From Climacteris rufus (Eukaryota > Chordata > Aves > Passeriformes > Climacteridae), in assembly GCA_013398175.1 (NCBI GenBank), contig VZRZ01007873.1, forward strand, positions 32,339-96,338: a stretch of DNA of 64,000 nucleotides, written 5' to 3'. The notes beneath the pieces were generated by a model. That model did no database searches and had not been told where the DNA came from. It was given only the letters and a program-made list of their open reading frames with translations. How positions within the stretch are numbered: the stretch's first letter is position 1; every line of letters starts with the position of its first letter. This document shows positions 49,501-62,111 of this stretch, in pieces. The translations under genes and the position numbers were made by a program.

Positions 49501-51754
49501 GTTTTGTTTTGGTGTGGGCCCTTAATTTGTTCTACTTATAAGTATGAATAAAAAAGAATTGGCAGGCATTAACAGCTGACATACAATGCATAAAATGCAT
49601 ATCACCTTAAGTTCTTCAGCTTCCATTGTCTATGATATGCAAATAAAATTTAAAAAAAATATAAAATATAACAAATGCATCATGAGAGATGCTGGAAGGA
49701 TGTTTTCAATTTATCCCTGAAATCCCAGTTTCATTTAGTCTTTTAAATCTTGAGTTCAAGGGGAATTTGATCTAACCCTTTACACAACTGTTGTATCAAA
49801 ATTTTGCCCTTTTTTTTTTTTTTTTTTTAAACTTCAGTTTTGGTTCAGTTTGTTTCTTTTTCCACCAGACAGGTGGTAAGAGGTCTTGGACTTCTAATAA
49901 TGAACTCATTTCTAAAACATGTCTTGCCAATACTCCTTCTGCCCTCCAGAAAACTTTGCTTCCAAAATTTGCACTTTCATAGCTCACTAATCTTAAATAG
50001 TTCATTAATACATGCAGGGACTTGACAGATGTAAAATTGGGCTGCACAGCATGTAGGAATGCCGTTGTTTTATTAATTGTTAGGTGAGGAATCAGAGTAT
50101 AAAACCCAGAATTACAGGATAATGCTGTTCTAATCTTCATTTTCTCTTTCAGATTCCTCTTTAAATGTACTCCAGTTGGGAATTTATTCTGAAAACAGTT
50201 ACTAGTTACAGTTTTTGGGTTTTAATCTACATTGATATTATTGTGCATGTGGTTTCACTAGATGTACTCCATTTGATAGTGGATAAAAAAATTAAGCTGA
50301 ATTGTTTTCACTTTCTCACTTTTCCTTAGATCAGCCATGTAGAACCACAACCAGACACATGTACTTATTTCTGGCTTGCTTTACTTGAAAATGGTACCTT
50401 TTCTCTTTCTTCATATTCTCTAATTTACCATTTGTAAAATATAAGAAACAAGAAATGAAGGCAGCCAAATCTCAGAGATCTTTAAGCTTTATTGCTCATG
50501 TTGAATGGGGACAAAATCTGTATCTAGTTTTACAGTTTTTTTCATTCTTGGAAGTACAGCACAATTAGAGATATGTGAATTTGCCATAAATGCAACTGTG
50601 CTGCCAACACTTAAAGAAAGGAAAGGATACAGAGAAGATTGATTTATTTTGAAACTGGTTCCTAAGGCTATCAACCTTCTGCTGGTCTTTCTTATCACTG
50701 TGTGACATTTAAAAAGATGAGTCTTTCAAATTCCTCTATGCTAAATATTGTTTGCAGTAAATAACAATGCTGCAGTGTAATTTGAGGTTTGCAGTAAAGA
50801 TGGAAGGGAGCTGCTTTCAAGAAATTACCCTTGTGATTGCAGAAATGGAAAGCCAAAGAGGTTTGGTTGGATTTTTTTTTAATACCTTACTATTCAAAAT
50901 TGGTTTGCTTTTAAACTCTACAGAGAAAAACATACAGAGATATTTTATTTTTTGACATTGCAAGAACCACAGTCTAAAAACTAATGTCTGAATAAATAAA
51001 TGGAAATTGCTGAAATAGCAACTTCAGAAGGAATATAACAAAAGCTGGTATGAGAGCTGGGAAGTAAATGGAAGAAAAGGGAAAAATTGTCGATTTGATC
51101 TGACTAAATATCTCCAAGTTTTTTTCATCATTTTTAACTTTGATTTATAGTGTCTTCAAAAAGTGTTCAATAGCTGTTTTAGTGGATGATCTGTTTATTA
51201 ACATCCTTGAAAACAATAAAATACAAGCACATGTTTGTCATCTATGAAAAGAATGTTCTGAATGAATTGACCTGGGAGTTAGGATTAGAATGCAACTGAG
51301 GTAACATGATTTCAGGATAGGTAATTCCAAACATGGATATAAATTTCATAGTTAAAAGATCTTCTGGTGTCTTTCACATTTTAGTTTTACGGGCAAACAT
51401 AGTCGTACCTTTAGCTGGTCTCAAAATGAGTTAACACTATGTAATACCTTCCTGCAGTTACAGTATCTGATGGTAAACTAACTTAATCTGACTTTTTATC
51501 TCTAGGAAACTTTACTTACCTCCTCAAAACATTTTTTTTTATTGCCAATGTGTTTCTTCATGCAGTATGCATGAAAATATGTGATTTGTGTATTTTATGC
51601 TGTACTAAACTCATATTGATGTGACAACTGGGCTTGAGACAATAAAGTTTTTCTGTTCATCTAGTCTTTTTATTTTGGAGCATGAGTACAAATGCTTGTG
51701 AACTGAGACTTTATTTTATTATTTGAGCAGGGAAAGGATTGTCACGATATATGT
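46531..51754. other. Long AT-rich spacer
   Basis: About 5.2 kb with no recognised repeat family or gene. A T-run lies at about 49809-49828. The less AT-rich stretch 49010-49400 may be an old unrecognised repeat. Confidence 0.5.
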
Positions 51755-51960
51755 CAGAATCAGAGAATCATAGCATTTTTCAGTTTAAAGGATCTTTAAA
51801 ATCACTTAGTTCCAACCCCCCCCTGTCATGGGCAAGGACACTTTTCTCTAGACAAGGTTGCTCATGCCCCATCCAAACTGACCTTCATAATGGTTTCCAT
51901 AAATATATACTTGATTTCAGAACTTTGGAACAGCTTTCCAGGTGTTTAGAAAAGCTAAGA
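51755..51960 (-). mobile_element. CR1 3'-end fragment (minus)
   Basis: CAGAGAATCATAGCATTTTT is the antisense of the terminal repeat. GATCTTTAAAATCACTTAG, TTCCAACCCCCCCCTGTCAT, GCTCATGCCCCATCCAAACT and CAGCTTTCCAGGTGTTT follow. The 3' terminus is true; the 5' side is truncated. Confidence 0.88.
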
Positions 51961-53937
51961 TGCTGTGATATCACAATTATATATAGTTTATCTTTCAAGT
52001 ATCATACTAAGGGTGGTTTGTTAGCAAGCTAAAGGCATACACCCAATCAAGTAGAAAGCAAATGACTAGTTGCTTAACAATGTTCTTAACAAAACATTCT
52101 TTCCAAAACAGTCATTCCCAACAATTTAGAACTGAAAGTAGTTTTTTCTTCCTACTGAAGCTAGACAAAACTGTTGCATAAAAAAACCCAAACCAAGACA
52201 AAAAACCACAGCAATTTAATTTATATATACTAAGTCAAAAGGACTAAATCATAACAAAATGGGTTATTGAAATATTAATGGCTTTTACTTGTCTGCAGCT
52301 TATTTTTACTTGACACTTGAAATAATTACAATGCTAAAAAGCAGGAATACCACACGAAGAAATATTTGAGTATTGACTCAGAATAAATTGCCAAATACTG
52401 GATTAACAAAACTACTTTCTGGAGCACTTAGAGGGTTTTTTTACACAATTGCTGGAACATCCAGACATTATGTAGGTTGGTAGTACTGAAAAGGTCATTG
52501 ATAGCGGTGTTCTAAGTACAGAATGAAATATTGCAAAAAAGTTTAGAGTGTGCTCCAGAGAATATCCATAAGGCAGAAAATTCAAGCATCATTTTGCTTT
52601 GGTTAGTTAAAAATAAAATTAGTTACTAAAAGATTACTTTAAAAAGGTTTTGCTAGTATATTTGCATTGATCAGTGATAGGGAGGACAGCAGAAAGCATG
52701 TTAATCATTAATGAAGAAAAGAGATTCTTAAACTCTGTCCACAGATAGAATGTTCCCTTTCAGTTCTTTCACTTACTACTTAGAGCTTAAGTAAGGTAAT
52801 AAATGAAATCAGTAAGGTATTAAATTAAATCAGTTGTTAATAAGAAAAAACAAATTATACATCTAATCACTGACACATACCATCTTTCTCCAAATATTTT
52901 GTCTAAATATTTTGTCTAAATATTATCTTTTATATTCCGTTATGATCAGCTACAGTGGAATGCCTAAAGGAGACTGCAAATGAATACCATAAGTCACATG
53001 AGTTGATCAAGTTAATGAGTCAGTTAATGGCAGCTTTGGAGATGAATGAAAGGAATATTTTCATGAATTGCAAAAACAAAAAAAAAAAAAAAGGAAATAT
53101 TCTTCCACTGTATTAGGTCCTCTGGTAAGTACCAAGCAAAGATTTGGCCCAAACCATTTTTCATGAAACCGATTGTGAATGAAGAGGTATCTCTTTGTGA
53201 CAGAAACAGGGAATTAGGAAAAGAAATTAAACACTTGAAACCAGAACAAGCAATTATGTTTATTGGGAGAAACAAAGACAATGCTTCTTTGCATGTACTA
53301 TTTTGAGAGAAAGGGTGGAAAACCTAAGCAAGAAAAAGCCCCTTCTGTTTATATTGCCTTGTGGGACAAAATTGCTTCTATATTTTAATGCAAAATGGAA
53401 TGAGACTACTATTTCTTACATAGTTTGTCCCAACAGAAATGACCTGAGAAAACACCTGTTCTTAGCTTGGTCTTATCTATAATGTACTTCAATCTCTTAC
53501 AGATCTTTTTTAACCTGAAGGCAAATGAACAATAAAGGTTAAGCATGGTTGTATGGGTTGTGAACATGTATTTAGAAGAAAAAATGCAGGAGAAAATAGT
53601 ACTCCTTAATTTTCTGATTCTGGCATGAGCATACACTACTAGAGATCACTTCTACAAGGTTTCTGAAACATTTTCTTGTCCATTTATTTTCACATATATT
53701 TTTCTTAATTTGGATTCTTATTCAGAGCTGTGGAACAGCTTTGTCAATAAGGAGGCAGTCTGGTACTAATGTACTTGCTTAACATTGTAACCAATCCATC
53801 CTAGGACCAGAAATAATATTTAGAAGTGGTGTTCTTTAAATATCAGCTTTCTATGTCCTTTAGCTACTGTCCTGGTGACAGTATTTATTTTACTCTGCAT
53901 CATTGTTGCTAACAAAAAGAGGAAAAAAATGAAAAAC
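51961..53937. other. AT-rich spacer
   Basis: One short tandem repeat at 52892-52917. No gene recognised. Confidence 0.55.
52892..52917. repeat. Tandem 13-mer, two copies
   Basis: AAATATTTTGTCT twice in tandem with a partial third copy. Confidence 0.95.
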
Positions 53938-53942
53938 CCCCA
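53938..53942. repeat. Target-site duplication, left copy
   Basis: CCCCA, identical to 54551-54555 on the other side of the LTR. Confidence 0.8.
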
Positions 53943-54046
53943 TGTCACTATCCACTAATACAAGCAGGGGTCGTGATGGTTCATTTAACACTCTCAAAAT
54001 GCAAAAGGCACAAAAGGGGATTTCAGTTTTAATCAAACAGTGCACC

Positions 54047-54052
54047 TTTATT
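54047..54052 (-). terminator. AATAAA poly(A) signal of the 53.9-kb LTR
   Basis: Plus-strand TTTATT in GCACCTTTATTGAG, at the expected distance downstream of the TATA element on the minus strand. Confidence 0.65.
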
Positions 54053-54080
54053 GAGTGCCAACAACACAATTATGCGATAG

Positions 54081-54147
54081 AGGAGAGAGAGAAAGAAAGA
54101 TAAAGAAACAAAGCAGAGGAAGAGAGAGAGAGAGAGAGGGAGAGGGG
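54081..54147. repeat. (GA)n / GAAA tract inside the LTR
   Basis: Purine-only stretch with GAGAGA runs at 54084-54091 and 54120-54138 separated by GAAA-like units. Confidence 0.92.
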
Positions 54148-54550
54148 AATAGCTACCAACGGATGAGATTAAGTCCTCGTGGTCCTCTTGCCAGTAGACT
54201 CTCTGCCGTTCGTGGGGAGATCTCGTTAGGGTTAATTCAGAAAGGCCTCTTATAGTCTTTTTGAAAGCGGGGAGCAACTGGCCAGGAGGTGAGGAAATCT
54301 GCCACTATTTTTGGTGAGGCCCATTGATTGGGATCACGAGGGAGTGTTCAGGACAGATCATTCCTTTTCGCTTCAGTGGAGCCCTTCCTGCCTAGCCACA
54401 ACCTGTCTCAGCGGGCGCACCTGCAGCCAACACTTGGCAAACATCCCACCTTAGCCAGGACAGGACCCTTGTGCAAAAGTCCTCTTTTAGGGTTTCAGTC
54501 TCTGTCAATGATCATGAGGCAGATGAGGGATTTTTGGACTGTCTCTTACA

Positions 54551-54555
54551 CCCCA
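54551..54555. repeat. Target-site duplication, right copy
   Basis: CCCCA, matching 53938-53942. Confidence 0.8.
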
Positions 54556-57500
54556 ATAAATGAAAGTCATAGAAATCATGCCCTTTCTTATACAAAATCA
54601 GTTAAAATCTAGTAAGATTATACTCTAACCTAAGGACAACAGCTAAGTGTGGAATTTGTTTGAATAAAAGTAGACAGTCACCTATGCTGCCTTTGCAGGC
54701 AGAAATAGAGGCTTCTCAAATACTCCTTCTCATCCTAATAGAAATATTTAACATAGGTAATCCAATCCAGTTATCACTTGATACAGTTATTCTCTTTCCT
54801 AGCTATAAAGAGAACATGCTATTAATTGTGTTTTAGATGTCTAAAGTTAAGTAACAGTACATGCTAACTTTTCTGTGTAAACAGGAGTTTCACAGACCTT
54901 TCAAAGCCACATAACATCTTCAAAGTGCAAAATGGCTAAGTTTGCTTGCAAGAACACTACTATGATATAGAGTCAGCTAAGAGAACAAACAAAAATAAGA
55001 ACCAGAATAGTACAATGGCAAATGACAGTTATAAATTCATTTAACACTGAAGGAATTAAATAGAAAATTCAAATGAAATTAACAGCTCCAGGTAATTGTG
55101 AGTCTGATGAGTAATAAACATCAGGATTTATGAATAAGAAAGTGTTAAATTACTTAAGCATAGGTGCTTAGTACAATGTAAGACACACAACCATATTCCA
55201 CTTGTGGTGCAACAGCAGGTGCTGAAAGAACAGGAGATTCCACAAATGTTGTGTCATATCTGTCAGCTGGTACACTCAAAATTTTGCTGTGGGCCATGAG
55301 GACTACACCTTATTTACCAAATCAGGAATTTACTGCTAATCTAATTAAAATCTTAATTAAAATAAAATCTTAATAGCCTAGCCAAAGGCATATTATTAGT
55401 TTAGTTATAGCAATAGTAACAATTGTTCAAATTATATACAGGTTAAATTTACACAAGCTTTCTACTATCTATCAATTTCTTTGATGTTATACTATGTTTT
55501 TCATGTCCAAAGGTCTTTGAATTCAGTTTGGGAGGGGATTTAGATCTTGTTGTTGCTGTTCCAAGTTCTTTGCTAAGAGAAGTATAATATTGATGATAGG
55601 GTCTTTTCTTTGCCAAGAAAAGAATATGTCATTTGCAATAATGATTTCTTTCTCCTTAATCGAGGATCTGCCTGTCTTCACTTTTTATGTTTGTTGGTAA
55701 TATCTATGCCTTGCTTTGGTCTTCTGTGGTTCTTACCACATCTGAATTTATCACGTGTTCAGTGACTTACATAAAACCACAAGGCCGAGTTTCTTTTAAT
55801 ACCAATAATTGTTATTTTGTGATTTTTTTTCCTATAGCCTTAGGACTCCTGTATACCATGTGCTGCCTTTCTTATTATATTATATCTGTCCCTGGTACCC
55901 CTACTTTCAGGAACACTGTCTTTCCCTACATTATATGATTATGAAGACTCATATATTTTTCATTCCATTCAGAAAAACTACCTGCTTGTAACTGCTAACT
56001 AATATTTGTGTGAAATTGTAGTTACACCACAAATTGTGAACCACACAATTATACTCAGATAAATTACAATAATTAGTGGTATTAATTTAATGTATTAGTA
56101 GCTAAATAATTTATTTGATGATATAATTAATAATGAAAAAAACAGAGACAACAGGGAATCATGGAACACTGTTCTTATTTTCTGCATTGTTGCCTTTAAC
56201 ATGATTTGGACTAGAGACAAACTTGATCCATGGCAGGTCGTGAAGTGGCATGATACTTCTATTTTTACATGGCAAAGACTTGGTATTCCTCATTGGCTAG
56301 TTCTAACAATGGGAGTGCTTAATAGGTGCCAATAAATCCACTCTGAGCAGTGACATTAGTGTTGGCACATGAAAGGGATCATTGCAACAAGGCATGAAGT
56401 CTTGTATTTAGGATTTTTATTTAAGGGTTGTTGGATTTGTATCTTGCTTAATTTACCTTATTGTGAAAAGAATCTTTATTTTGCAAGTTATTGGTTTTGT
56501 TTATTTTACAAGTTATTGTTATTAATTTTTACTCCAGATACAAAACTGACTATCAGGTAAGGCTGAAAACTTTGTTTCTCATAATTAAATATTTATGAGC
56601 TCTGCTAGGTTCTTGGATTAGTCCAACGATTTCCCAGTCAGTTTTTCTTCTTCTTTTTTTTTCTTTTTTCCTAATTTTTACTTCATTGGTAAAATACATG
56701 CCTGTGAACCCCATTCTTCATTAGTTAATATCTCTATATTGAATTTTTCAAACTAATTTTTATTATAATCAAAAAAGAACCTTACTACATTTTGATACAA
56801 GATAACTTCTTCATAGTATTACTCTGTGGACTTTTAACTGTTCATCATATTGGCATCTTCAGTTTTTCAAGAGATAATTATTTCTATTATTAAATGTTTT
56901 CTCCTTTTAGCTGTAGTTTTATTTCCCACAGGTATTCTTGCAAATACCATGTATTTTTAATATAGTTGTTGATTAAATCAGTGACTCAAATATTCTGTGA
57001 AATATTAAAATACGGACTGAGTGCTTTTTGGGGGTGTTTGGATTTTTTAAATATTTTAAAATTCTTCCAGATCTCAAATGGAGCATATGTGTGAACTACT
57101 CTCTTTATTTTTTTAACATAAAATGTAAAGGCCTATTTTCAACTTGAACTATAAGAAGTTCAACCAGAACTATCAGAAAAAAAAATCCTTATGATTATTT
57201 TCTAAACTAATCTTCAAATAAAACCTGATTTCTTTACCCATCCTCTCATTCCTGACTGCAGTCATAGTTAAAACACATTGAACTGCAAATAATTTTTGGA
57301 GGAACATTGCATAACTTTTCTTTTTCCATTTTGCATTCATCTTTGCACAAAAAGAACAAACCAAACCAAACAAAAAAAAACCCACAAACCCCAAAAAAAC
57401 AAACAAACAAAAAACAAACCAGAAAACCAGCAACTCAGTTACTTATGCTGTGGAAGAGCATACTGGGAGAGGTGCAGACACTCCTCTATGGGGCCTACAG

Positions 57501-58655
57501 CTAAAGGAATTCCCTCATTTCAGGCACCCAAGGCTGAGCAAAAAAAGCCCAACCAAAAATGCAAATAAAATAATAAAGGGAAGAGAAAGAAAATAGAAAC
57601 ATTTTCCCCAGATGTCTGCCGTGAATAACAATGGGCAGTCCAGACAAGTCTTCTCTGGGCATTACTTATTTTCTGTAAGAAATTCAGCATGATAACAATT
57701 CATGTTCTGACAATGCTGGGCCATGAGAGTAGAAGTACTTGGGACACCAGGACAGTGTCACTGTACAGCAGCCTACAGAGATGAGAGAACATAAGGTGAT
57801 AAATGAATGAATGACAGGGTACCGAGTTGCAGATGGAAGGCCCTTTAGTGTGGTGCAACAGGTACAGGAGCTTTTTTTTTCCCACCAAGAGGATATTGTT
57901 GTTTTTCCTTGCAGATCTAGCTGTTCAGTAATACAATTTTTTTATTTGGTACATCCATAATTACATAATATTGATTTATCATTTAATTATTTGGATTATT
58001 GAAATAGAAATTGCTCACTATTTTTTAAAATAATTATAAAATTACCTTTTCATGTGTTTTACCCATCTTCTTTATGTTTTCTTTTTCTAACCCAGATTAA
58101 GATAATTTTTTTCCTTTCATATTGCAGATGAGTGGATTTACAAATGAAGTTGAAAGACAGAGAAAAAGTCAGAAAAATGCAGAAACTGTATTGCCTTCAG
58201 GAAAAAGACAGTTCCTCTCTGTAGGCACAGATACTTTTAACAACTTTTAATTAGACTGCACTTGTGCATATATATTTGTTCTCAATTTATTCTGGGAGTA
58301 GTTGTATTTTGATGCCAGTCTTTACTGCATGCTGTGAGGAAGGAAGATGAAAGTCTTATACTACCTTTTATACAAGTAACTGGTACCTAATCTCTATTCA
58401 AAATAATTTGTATATTTTGGTCCAGAGTCTTTGAAAGTATAAGGTTAGCAGAACACTCTAAGGCATGTAGCAAATGTAAACTAAGATATATGTTATAGAT
58501 GGCCAAATTGAAGGTTGACTTTCGTATATTTAAATTGTTAATCAGGTTAATAAGTTAATGAGTTAATTACCATTGTTAATAAGAGTTTGTTACAATGATA
58601 TGCTGTTATAATTTTTGGTTGGTGGTGTTGTCATGTTGTAATTCCCAGTTGAATA
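54556..58655. other. AT-rich spacer
   Basis: Contains an A/C-rich low-complexity tract at 57345-57430. No gene, CR1 or LTR recognised. Confidence 0.55.
57345..57430. repeat. A/C-rich low-complexity tract
   Basis: Runs of AAAC and CCAAA units, almost only A and C. The opposed open frames over it are artefacts. Confidence 0.9.
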
Positions 58656-58940
58656 TGTGATTTTATATATATCTTCTACTGGTTTTAATAAAAATGAATG
58701 GCTTTAATAGGGAAAAGATGGCCACCAAGGACAGACGGCAACCTTCCGGAAAATTCCCTGCACAGTGTCAGCCAGGGTGTCAATCAGACCAGAGACCCCA
58801 CCCAATTTAACAACTGAGCATGCTCCATGGGGTGGGATTGGGATAGACCACCCTGGATGGGTGGAGCAAGAGGCAGCTCAGAAACACCAAGACCAGGGGT
58901 TGCATAAATGTATTAAGGCTCTTGACTGACACTGGAGGGG

Positions 58941-58949
58941 GATAAAAGG
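58941..58949 (+). promoter_or_regulatory. TATA box of the 58.7-kb LTR
   Basis: GATAAAAGG in GGGGGATAAAAGGAG, with a GC-rich upstream region and a downstream poly(A) signal at retroviral spacing. Confidence 0.65.
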
Positions 58950-59053
58950 AGTTGCACGGGCTCTGTAAGGTGTGCTTCTAGCCAGACCAGCCAAGCACCC
59001 AGTGCTGCACTTGGTCTTGTGGGCATCCCTAATTGTTTGTGTTATTTTTAATT

Positions 59054-59059
59054 AATAAA
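59054..59059 (+). terminator. AATAAA poly(A) signal of the 58.7-kb LTR
   Basis: ATTAATAAAGAC lies about 110 bp after the TATA box and just before the LTR end. Confidence 0.65.
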
Positions 59060-59097
59060 GACTTAAATTTTTATAAAGTGAGGCATCGTTTCTCACA

Positions 59098-61017
59098 ATA
59101 TACGTTTAAACATTTGATATAACCTTTATATATATAACTGGAGAGATGCTTTATGAGCTTTGGACCATTTAGTGCTCCAATTCTCCTATTTTACATTTTT
59201 TGTTGCTTCATTTTATTGAAGTAATAAGGAGTGATCAGTGGCTGGCAGATGGATCAGTGTTCTTCTGACTGCTTTCCCCTTCACCTCTGATGTTAATATT
59301 ACAGAGATGAATGTACTTGCTTCAAACCTCTTGGTGAGTAGGTGTGGGAGCAAGTTAAAAAAGTTTGAAGCCTTTGAATGGATTCTGACACTCTTTACCC
59401 TTTGATGCCAACACATGCTGCTTTGGTTGTTACTACCTGTGCTAACATTGGTTTGTACCACTCCTAATGACACATTTTTACTTCCCACCACGAACAGAAA
59501 GCTGTACTCTGATCTTTGCTGCTGTTTTGTTCCACTGCGTCTTCCTTCAGAGACGTGAAGCTGATATTCCTTGATGTCAATTCCTCTGATTAGAAGCTGC
59601 CTGCAGCAACTGAATAAATGTTGCTGGATTCAAATAAAGTTTCTGTGCTGGTTGGTGAGATTTGTTTTCATGAGCTTTCTGAAAATAAATTGCATACTAT
59701 TATTTTGTGGTTTGGGAGTGGATATATTACCTATTGAATATGTGGCTGGACAATTTTACTTCTATGTTTCTCATTCATGTGTGAACTTCCAGTGCAGATT
59801 TATTCATCATGTGTTACCAACTATCTTTTTCTTTGGGTTTTTATTTTCTTTCTACCCTGGATACATTCACACAAAAGGAAAAAGAAAAAAAAAAAAGGAA
59901 AGGAAAAAGGATATTCCAAGCTTGATTCCACTCATTACTATGTGCTGCATGATTCTATTTAAGAATGCAACATTTTTCTCCTCAGAAGATAAAATGCTTC
60001 ATTGAGAGTTAGTTGTGTTCAGGCAGACTGACAGCTTAGGACAAAATGATACTTCTAAGGGCACACAATAAATAAGGTTAGGCCTCTCTCTGTGCAATAT
60101 CTCTTTATATAGGAATAGATTCCTGCAGCAAATTTAAGCCTAAACTTAGTGGAAAAACAAGGGTTAAACTGTTAGGTAATAGGGTAAAAAATACAATATG
60201 AAAGTCGGTTAAAGTTGAGTGTAGGACTGAAATGCACCTGAAAAAAATAGAATGTGAATGTGGAACATGCTAAGGTAACAAGTTAGGCCAGTAGATTGAG
60301 TAGCTACCTGGAAACTGTGTGAGGTCATAAGGCCAGAATGCATCTCCTTGAGGACAGACTCATCGATTTTCACGTCCTAATTTGTGTGCAGCAAGAAGGG
60401 CAGAGAGTTTTTGCAATCATGTTTCTGGAAGAAGCATTATTCAAAGAGGCTGAAGAGAAGTAAAGAAAGAAGATTAAATACATGTGTGACAGTGGTAGAA
60501 GAGCTTATGGCTTTTGAGGTCAGTCTAGAGATTTTACCAATTCACGATGTGTTTATTGTAGCTTGAGCCATATAACATTTGTTTAAGTGTTAAGAGGTGA
60601 GTAATGGCAATATTTTTCTTTTTTTTTTTTTTCCCTAATCTTCCCTGCCTGTTCTTACAGTGATGAAACTGAATTCAGTAGGAAATAGTATTACTCTTCA
60701 ATTTGGTTTTACATATAAAGTGCAAACACTAGACATAAACTTTACATCTCAGGTCTAAACTAAAAAAAACTATTAAAAATGGGAAATAACACTTCAAGCA
60801 AAAATTCATTGGCACAAATTAGTTACTTAAAGTTGTAAACCTGATACATCTGATTGTCTTTCCTACTATTAGTCAATTGAGCCACAGTATTGACATCTAA
60901 GCATTAAAGATTTCCAAATAAGAAGGCTTAAAATTTCTATTTTATTACTAAATCTGGGAGTGGAAGAATATATGTATATGTATTAGATCAAATCAAAGCA
61001 GTTTCAATTAGAAGAAA
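59098..61017. other. AT-rich spacer with the longest open frame of the window
   Basis: Contains a 144-codon plus-strand frame (59571-60005) rich in Phe, Leu and Ile. It crosses an A-rich stretch (59872-59912) that gives a run of Lys. I recognise no domain or homologue. Its composition follows the T-rich and A-rich DNA, so I treat it as a chance frame. Confidence 0.5.
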
Positions 61018-61312
61018 TGTCAGCTCCCTCAAGGGCAAGAGGCCCTGCAGAGAGACCTCGACAAATTAGAGAGCTAGGCAATCACCAAACGTGAAGTTTA
61101 ACAAGGGCAAATGCTGGATTCTGCAGCTGGGACAGGACAACCCTGGTTCTGTATATAGACCAGGGAACAAGAGGCTGAAGAACAGTGCTGTGGAGACGGA
61201 TCTGGGGCTCCTGCTTGATGGCGAGATGACTTGCCCTGGCAAGCAGCAGTGTCCTGGCAGCCAGAAAGGCCAACTGTGTCTTGGGGTGCATCGGGCAGAG
61301 CATTAGACACAC
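61018..61312 (+). mobile_element. CR1 LINE fragment (plus)
   Basis: Sense CR1 from TGTCAGCTCCCTCAAGGGCA through GAAGTTTAACAAGGGCAAAT and AAATGCTGGATTCTGCAGCT to GGGGTGCATCGGGCAGAGC. It encodes the reverse-transcriptase C-terminal region in several broken frames: MKFNKGKCWILQLGQDNPGS in one, then later blocks in others. The copy lacks both ends of the element. Adjacent long frames on the minus strand are shadows. Confidence 0.93.
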
Positions 61313-62080
61313 TAAACAGCTTATTTTCAAAAAATATTACCAAATTCTTCAAGAGGTTTGTTGTGGGAGAACCAGAGTACTTATCTCAAGAATTTCTATT
61401 ACAAATAGGCAGTTAATTGTTCTTTTCTAACAGAACTTCTCATTCACATAGCATTCTTCACACAACCAGTCTGTGGGATGCTTTATGAGGTCTGATAAAA
61501 CAGAGATCACAAACTTACTTCAAAATGAGTGACACACCCAATAAGAACAAAGAAGAAAATTCAGACCTAAATTGATTTTAAAATCCTTCAAAGAAAATTA
61601 AAAAAAAAGAAAAAGTTTTTTTTCAGGTAAACAAAAGCATCAGGATTCTAATAATTCCAATCTATTACTCTTTCTGTAATAGATTACAAAATCATTCTAT
61701 TACAAAACTGACATATACATATATTGAGCTTTTATTTTGCCAGACTTACTGGAAATTCAAAACATATCTTGTTCGATAGACAATTATTAAGAAATAGGTA
61801 AATATAATTTAAGTTATGCTGTGCATTTTGTAATTTAAATTTCCATATGGCTGTCTTTTGAGGGCAACATTATATTATGCAAAAAGAAGATAGTAAAAAA
61901 ACACACTCCAGAAAATACATAAATTAAAATCTTAGGAATACATTTTATAAGAAGGCATTTATATTTCACAATGAAAGTGAATATGTGAAATACAGGTGAG
62001 ATAAACAAATAAAAGGGGAGTATCAAGAGTAGTTGCAACTCTGATAATTAGTAAGTGTTTCAAAAGACATTTCCTACTTT

Positions 62081-62110
<30 letters not shown>
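62081..62110. repeat. (ATC)10 microsatellite
   Basis: Ten perfect ATC units, probably length-polymorphic. Confidence 0.98.

Positions 62111-62111
<1 letters not shown>

Larger units (their letters stand above)
53943..54550 (-). mobile_element. Solo ERV LTR (minus), 608 bp, with 5-bp target duplication
   Basis: Minus-strand ends are TGTAAGAG (54550) and AGTGACA (53943), so the element is TGT...ACA, flanked by perfect CCCCA repeats. A TATA-like CTATAAGAGG lies near plus 54251-54260. The poly(A) signal AATAAA is on the minus strand at 54047-54052. A purine tract (54081-54147, GA repeats) sits between them, unusual for the R region and probably an expanded microsatellite. Five-base duplications are typical of ERVL and some other classes. 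No internal gene is present, so this is the recombination remnant of a provirus. Confidence 0.93.
58656..59097 (+). mobile_element. ERV LTR (plus), about 440 bp
   Basis: A TATA box (GATAAAAGG, 58941-58949) is followed about 110 bp later by AATAAA (59054-59059), then a short U5 ending TTTCTCACA at 59097. If the start is TGTGATTTT at 58656 the ends form a 5-bp inverted repeat, TGTGA/TCACA. The flanks GAATA and ATATA do not match well, so the left end is provisional. The GC-richer U3 (58715-58940) contrasts with its AT-rich surroundings. No ERV coding sequence adjoins it. Confidence 0.78.

Noticed and set aside
50625..50640. GATACAGAGAAGATT, a 15-base match to U6 snRNA
   Set aside because: The sequence on both sides does not continue the U6 gene, and no upstream snRNA promoter is visible; probably chance.
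59571..60005. Longest open frame (144 codons) as a possible membrane protein
   Set aside because: Hydrophobic content follows T-rich DNA and the Lys run follows an A-rich tract; no domain, signal or family resemblance.
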